NCBI GenBank assembly: GCA_037074765.1
Contig: JBAMDO010000091.1
Location: forward strand, 124,001-188,000
Direction of reading: 5' to 3'
DNA: 64,000 bases
DNA from: Mansonella perstans
Lineage: Eukaryota > Nematoda > Chromadorea > Rhabditida > Onchocercidae
Below the pieces are notes generated by a model. That model saw only the letters and a list, made by a program, of their open reading frames with translations, searched no databases and had not been told where the DNA came from. Within the stretch, counting starts at the first letter, position 1; each line of letters starts with the position of its first letter. Both the position numbers and the translations under genes were made by a program. Below, in pieces: positions 60,968 through 64,000 of the stretch.

Positions 60968-63013
60968 TGTCATTATCGGGAAGAAATGACTTCTGGTTTT
61001 GTTTGTCCCTTTTTTTGCTTTGCAAGGTTCATTTTTATCAGTGAGACACTAATAATTTAGTCTTCATCAGTCATGAGTTAAGTGCTAATTTTTTTTTCGG
61101 TCATTTTCAAAATTTTTGAGATAATTCATTAAAGCTCACGTGATACACTTACAGTGTTTTTGAATTGCTTCATTTTCACAGTAAAAAAGTGATGGGACCA
61201 GTTTTAAAAAAAACGAAGAGGAAAAAAAGACGAACACTCTTCTTTTGCTTTAATTACTAATTATTTACTTTTTTACTTTTATGATCGTTATTGTATGTTC
61301 AGTTGAACTTTTATGATTGTCACGTTCTATTCTTTCATGAGAATTCAGTATTCCTTAACAGTAATTTGGACGCACATTTGAATCGGTATTATAAGTGAAC
61401 AGAGAAAAGGGATACTTTTAATAACACTCTTTTCTCTTAGTCCTGTATTTATAAGAACATTTTCTTGTGATTTTATTTTATGCCGTGAGCTTTTTCGAGA
61501 TGTAATTTGATTTATCGGGTCAAAATTCTCCGAATCACTTTTAAATTTGTTTACTATAATGTTGACTACTGATTTGTTTGTTTTTGTCAGCATTTCTATC
61601 GGCGCAGTATTTAATATCTTTTACTAATGTTATTCCTTTAATTCTTCCGAGAATACTGAAATCTGATTAATTTGTTAGCTGAATGACTATTAATCAGGTT
61701 CAACGTAAAATCTAAAGAATGCTGTCATGTAGCTTTTCAAAAACATCATTTGTTATTAATCGTCGTAGTGCGACAATTAGATGTAATAATCAGCTGCGGA
61801 GATGCACAAACAGGCGACCGGGAAACGGGTAATCGATTACTCTTTGATATTGCTCGTGGAAACTAATTTCCGATATTTGGGTGGTTTTTCGATATATGCC
61901 TTTCGCTCTCATTGAATTTGTCTGCGCTGTCGTCCATAGACGCAGAGACATCCGTATTCACTGTTATGTCAATTAAAGATAGATGAATGAGTAACATTCT
62001 GATTTTCCGGTTTTCATGCACACTGAAAAGGTTGCTGCTTGAAAAAAATAAGGATTGTGGAATTCTCCAACGATCCTTCATAAAGTTGATATTATTCTAT
62101 TTTTTTACTAGATATTTTATTTTTAAAGCATTCATACGATTTTCATTTTGTATCAATGAGACGAAGTATTTCAATTTATTTCTTGTATGGTACCTCAGGA
62201 AATCATTTTGATTCAATGATTTCTTTTTTTGTAAATCTAAATCAAGTGAACAAGCAATCAAATTTAATTACATGCTGATTCATACCAACATTTTTTTTTT
62301 TATTCATGATTTTACAAATTACTGATTATAAGAATATCCTTTCAAAACGTTGTGAAACCAACTAATGGATGGATATATCATTTCACTTACTTAGATAATG
62401 AAGAAGATTTTATTTCTTCGAATAAGCTGCTTTCAGCAACTCATGCAACTCATGCGGCACTTAAATGATTTTATGTTATTGTTGTTCCAGTGAAGTTACA
62501 AGCAAATAACTATATGATTTACAGTCATTTGAATCAGTTTAGCGTTGATTTAAGTGGCTATCACTAAAACTTATGAGTTGTTTTTAGTTCATTGTCGACT
62601 CATTTGATATAGTTTAGGTTCGCTGACAGTTCTATGCTACTCCTATGGTTGTCATAGTTTTTGGGGAAATCTTCAAATGAGCAACTTTGTCATATATTGA
62701 TTGCGGGTTCTTTTTTATTTTTAGCTTACAACTCGCTTGAAATATAGAAGATGTAGAAATTAATGTTAGCAAATCTTGCATGGCAATCGGTTGGATCTTC
62801 CATAGAAAACAAGCATTTTTTTTTGAAAACATTATGGCAGTTTCTATAGCTTTTTCAGCAATCATTTCCTGTTTTGCATTAAGTGTTCATGTTAATTTAT
62901 TAATGATGCTAATGTTAAGTCGATTTTTTAGGTATTTCTACTGTATTGAATTTTATTTTGCTGAAAATTCTTGCCGAGTAAAACTTTTGTTTTAAATCCC
63001 ATTTATTTGCAGG

Positions 63014-64000
63014 ATGTTTGATTTCAGCACATTGCTTTTTGCTGAATTAAAGGTTTGGTTATCGTTAATATACACCCTGTCATTGTACATATTCTTTGCG
63101 TTCTTTATTTATTCAGTTTATCAGTGCCTTACTTCACACTATTTCTATCAGTTCCGTTCAACGTTTGGGAGAGATATGTGGTGAGTTGCACTGTACATAT
63201 TGTAAGAGACTAGTAGAAGATTGATGAAGACGATTTTTGAAAAGTTGAATTTTCAGCATCATTTATCCGGAAATAATTGCATTTATTAGCGATAATTGAA
63301 AATGATACAAATAGCTTACCCAGCACAGCTACGCTTAAATTAGCGGGAATATTCATTCTACTTTTTTTTTATCTGCAATTATATGTTCCTTGCGTTTTGT
63401 TAGAATTCTTTGTAAAAATACATTATCAGTTAGGAAGATTTGTTCATTCGACACTGTTTTGTTTCTTATGACATATGGGTTACTGTATAACAAGCTCTGC
63501 CATATGAAATAAGTTTATATGTGGTCGGTTATGATCTATCTTTTTTGACTACTTTCATTAGTTTGGATCCTGAACTCAATTCAAAATGCATTTTTTTTTT
63601 ATTTGCAGTGGTTTGATATTATTGATTCGGTTAAGATGGAATATTTGGAAACATATGAAAACTAATGAACCGTTGCATCAAATATTCTTGCGGAATGTTA
63701 AAAATTATCGTGATAAGGAAGCGTTGATTGAAGTGGACACAGGCAAGAGATTTACATTCCATGAAATGAATCAACTGTGCAATCAGTATGCAAACTATTT
63801 CCAGGTTTTCATTAGTTAAATATTTTTTCCAAAATTTTGTTTAATATAAGCGTATTGATATTGTTTTTTCAAATATGCCTTTTTTCGATTTGTTGTTACG
63901 AAGATATTCGGAAATATATGCTATAACTGCGCTGCAGAAAAATCGAAAAGAGTCAAAATAGAGAGAATTTGAACATTTTGCAGTCACAAGGTTACAAAAG
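63014..64000 (+). CDS. Fatty-acid transport protein / very-long-chain acyl-CoA synthetase (SLC27A), 5' part
   Basis: Membrane enzyme that activates long or very long fatty acids to CoA esters and drives uptake; FATP1/4 family, probably near C. elegans ACS-20/ACS-22. Exons: 63014-63180, 63609-63804 and 63984 to beyond 64000. The N-terminal helix (LSLIYTLSLYIFFAFFIYSV) is followed by FGRDMCGLILLIRLRWNIWK, matching RRDIFGGLVLLKVK of FATP4. The adenylate-forming domain then begins: LHQIFLRNVKNYRDKEALIE, GKRFTFHEMNQLCNQYANYF and SQGYK. The AMP-binding motif lies beyond the window. TTTGCAG ends 1 nt before the ATG, so an upstream exon or spliced leader joins there. A hydrophobic ORF at 62780-62930 could be an alternative upstream exon but is not needed. 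Confidence 0.85.

Larger units (their letters stand above)
56775..63013. other. Gene-poor 6.2-kb interval
   Basis: No gene could be assembled. It contains a likely USP polyadenylation signal (56937-56942), T-runs at 57597-57614 and 59340-59363, a perfect hairpin at 59511-59545 and small repeats. Hydrophobic ORFs such as 59108-59365 (plus) reflect T-rich sequence. The right end should hold the promoter of the FATP gene. Confidence 0.5.

Noticed and set aside
1..64000. Bacterial endosymbiont (Wolbachia) gene transfer
   Set aside because: Looked for because filarial nuclear genomes often carry such inserts; no intact or fragmentary bacterial gene was recognisable by eye. A database search would be needed to exclude short pieces.
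1..64000. Nuclear tRNA or rRNA genes
   Set aside because: No cloverleaf with A/B boxes or rRNA segment was recognised, apart from the mitochondrial tRNA-Trp arm inside the NUMT.

Overview
The window is AT-rich eukaryotic DNA with compact multi-exon genes, short introns, TTTCAG/TTTTAG-type 3' splice sites and conserved animal genes. Several start codons lie 1-16 nt after an acceptor-like TTTCAG/TTGCAG, which suits spliced-leader trans-splicing. Two insertions resemble T-rich nematode mitochondrial DNA, one in the order cox1 end / tRNA-Trp(TCA) / nad6 that I recall for filarial mtDNA. Together this points to a nematode nuclear genome, probably a filarial (clade III) species. The species is inferred, not proven. 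No prokaryotic operon, CRISPR array or intact transposon was found.

Layout. 0-8.4 kb, minus strand: an orphan acidic terminal exon; a sulfhydryl oxidase of the Erv1/ALR family with a mitochondrial-like insertion (NUMT) in an intron; a uridine-cytidine kinase; ribosomal protein L30. 10.0-12.4 kb, plus: a GT31 beta-1,3-glycosyltransferase with a clear NUMT in its last intron. 13.1-16.8 kb, minus: ALG2-like mannosyltransferase. 16.8-23.9 kb: gene-poor, with hairpins, small tandem duplications and one candidate membrane-anchor exon. 23.9-29.5 kb, plus: CAB-1/NPDC1 homologue with a 3.3-kb intron. 30.5-31.6 kb, plus: an unrecognised helical protein preceded by a short ORF in the same frame ending TAA TAG. 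32.2-40.9 kb, minus: a 25-exon exportin-5. 42.2-50.5 kb, minus: AGS-3/LGN/Pins (TPR plus four GoLoco motifs). 51.0-56.8 kb, plus: a USP16/45-type deubiquitinase, divergent from AGS-3 across 502 bp. 56.8-63.0 kb: gene-poor. 63.0-64.0 kb, plus: 5' end of a fatty-acid transport protein/acyl-CoA synthetase, cut by the window edge.

These are mostly unrelated housekeeping or neuronal genes; no shared pathway is evident. Exon models were built by hand from splice-site phase and remembered family patterns. Nearly all junctions keep frame across each gene. The exceptions (an unresolved AGS-3 junction, a missing acceptor in the USP zinc finger, a GC-AG intron in AGS-3) are reported as findings. The most notable points are the exportin-5 gene (C. 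elegans is reported to lack one), the NUMT with gene order preserved, and the non-canonical splice features. No wholly novel multi-gene system is evident.
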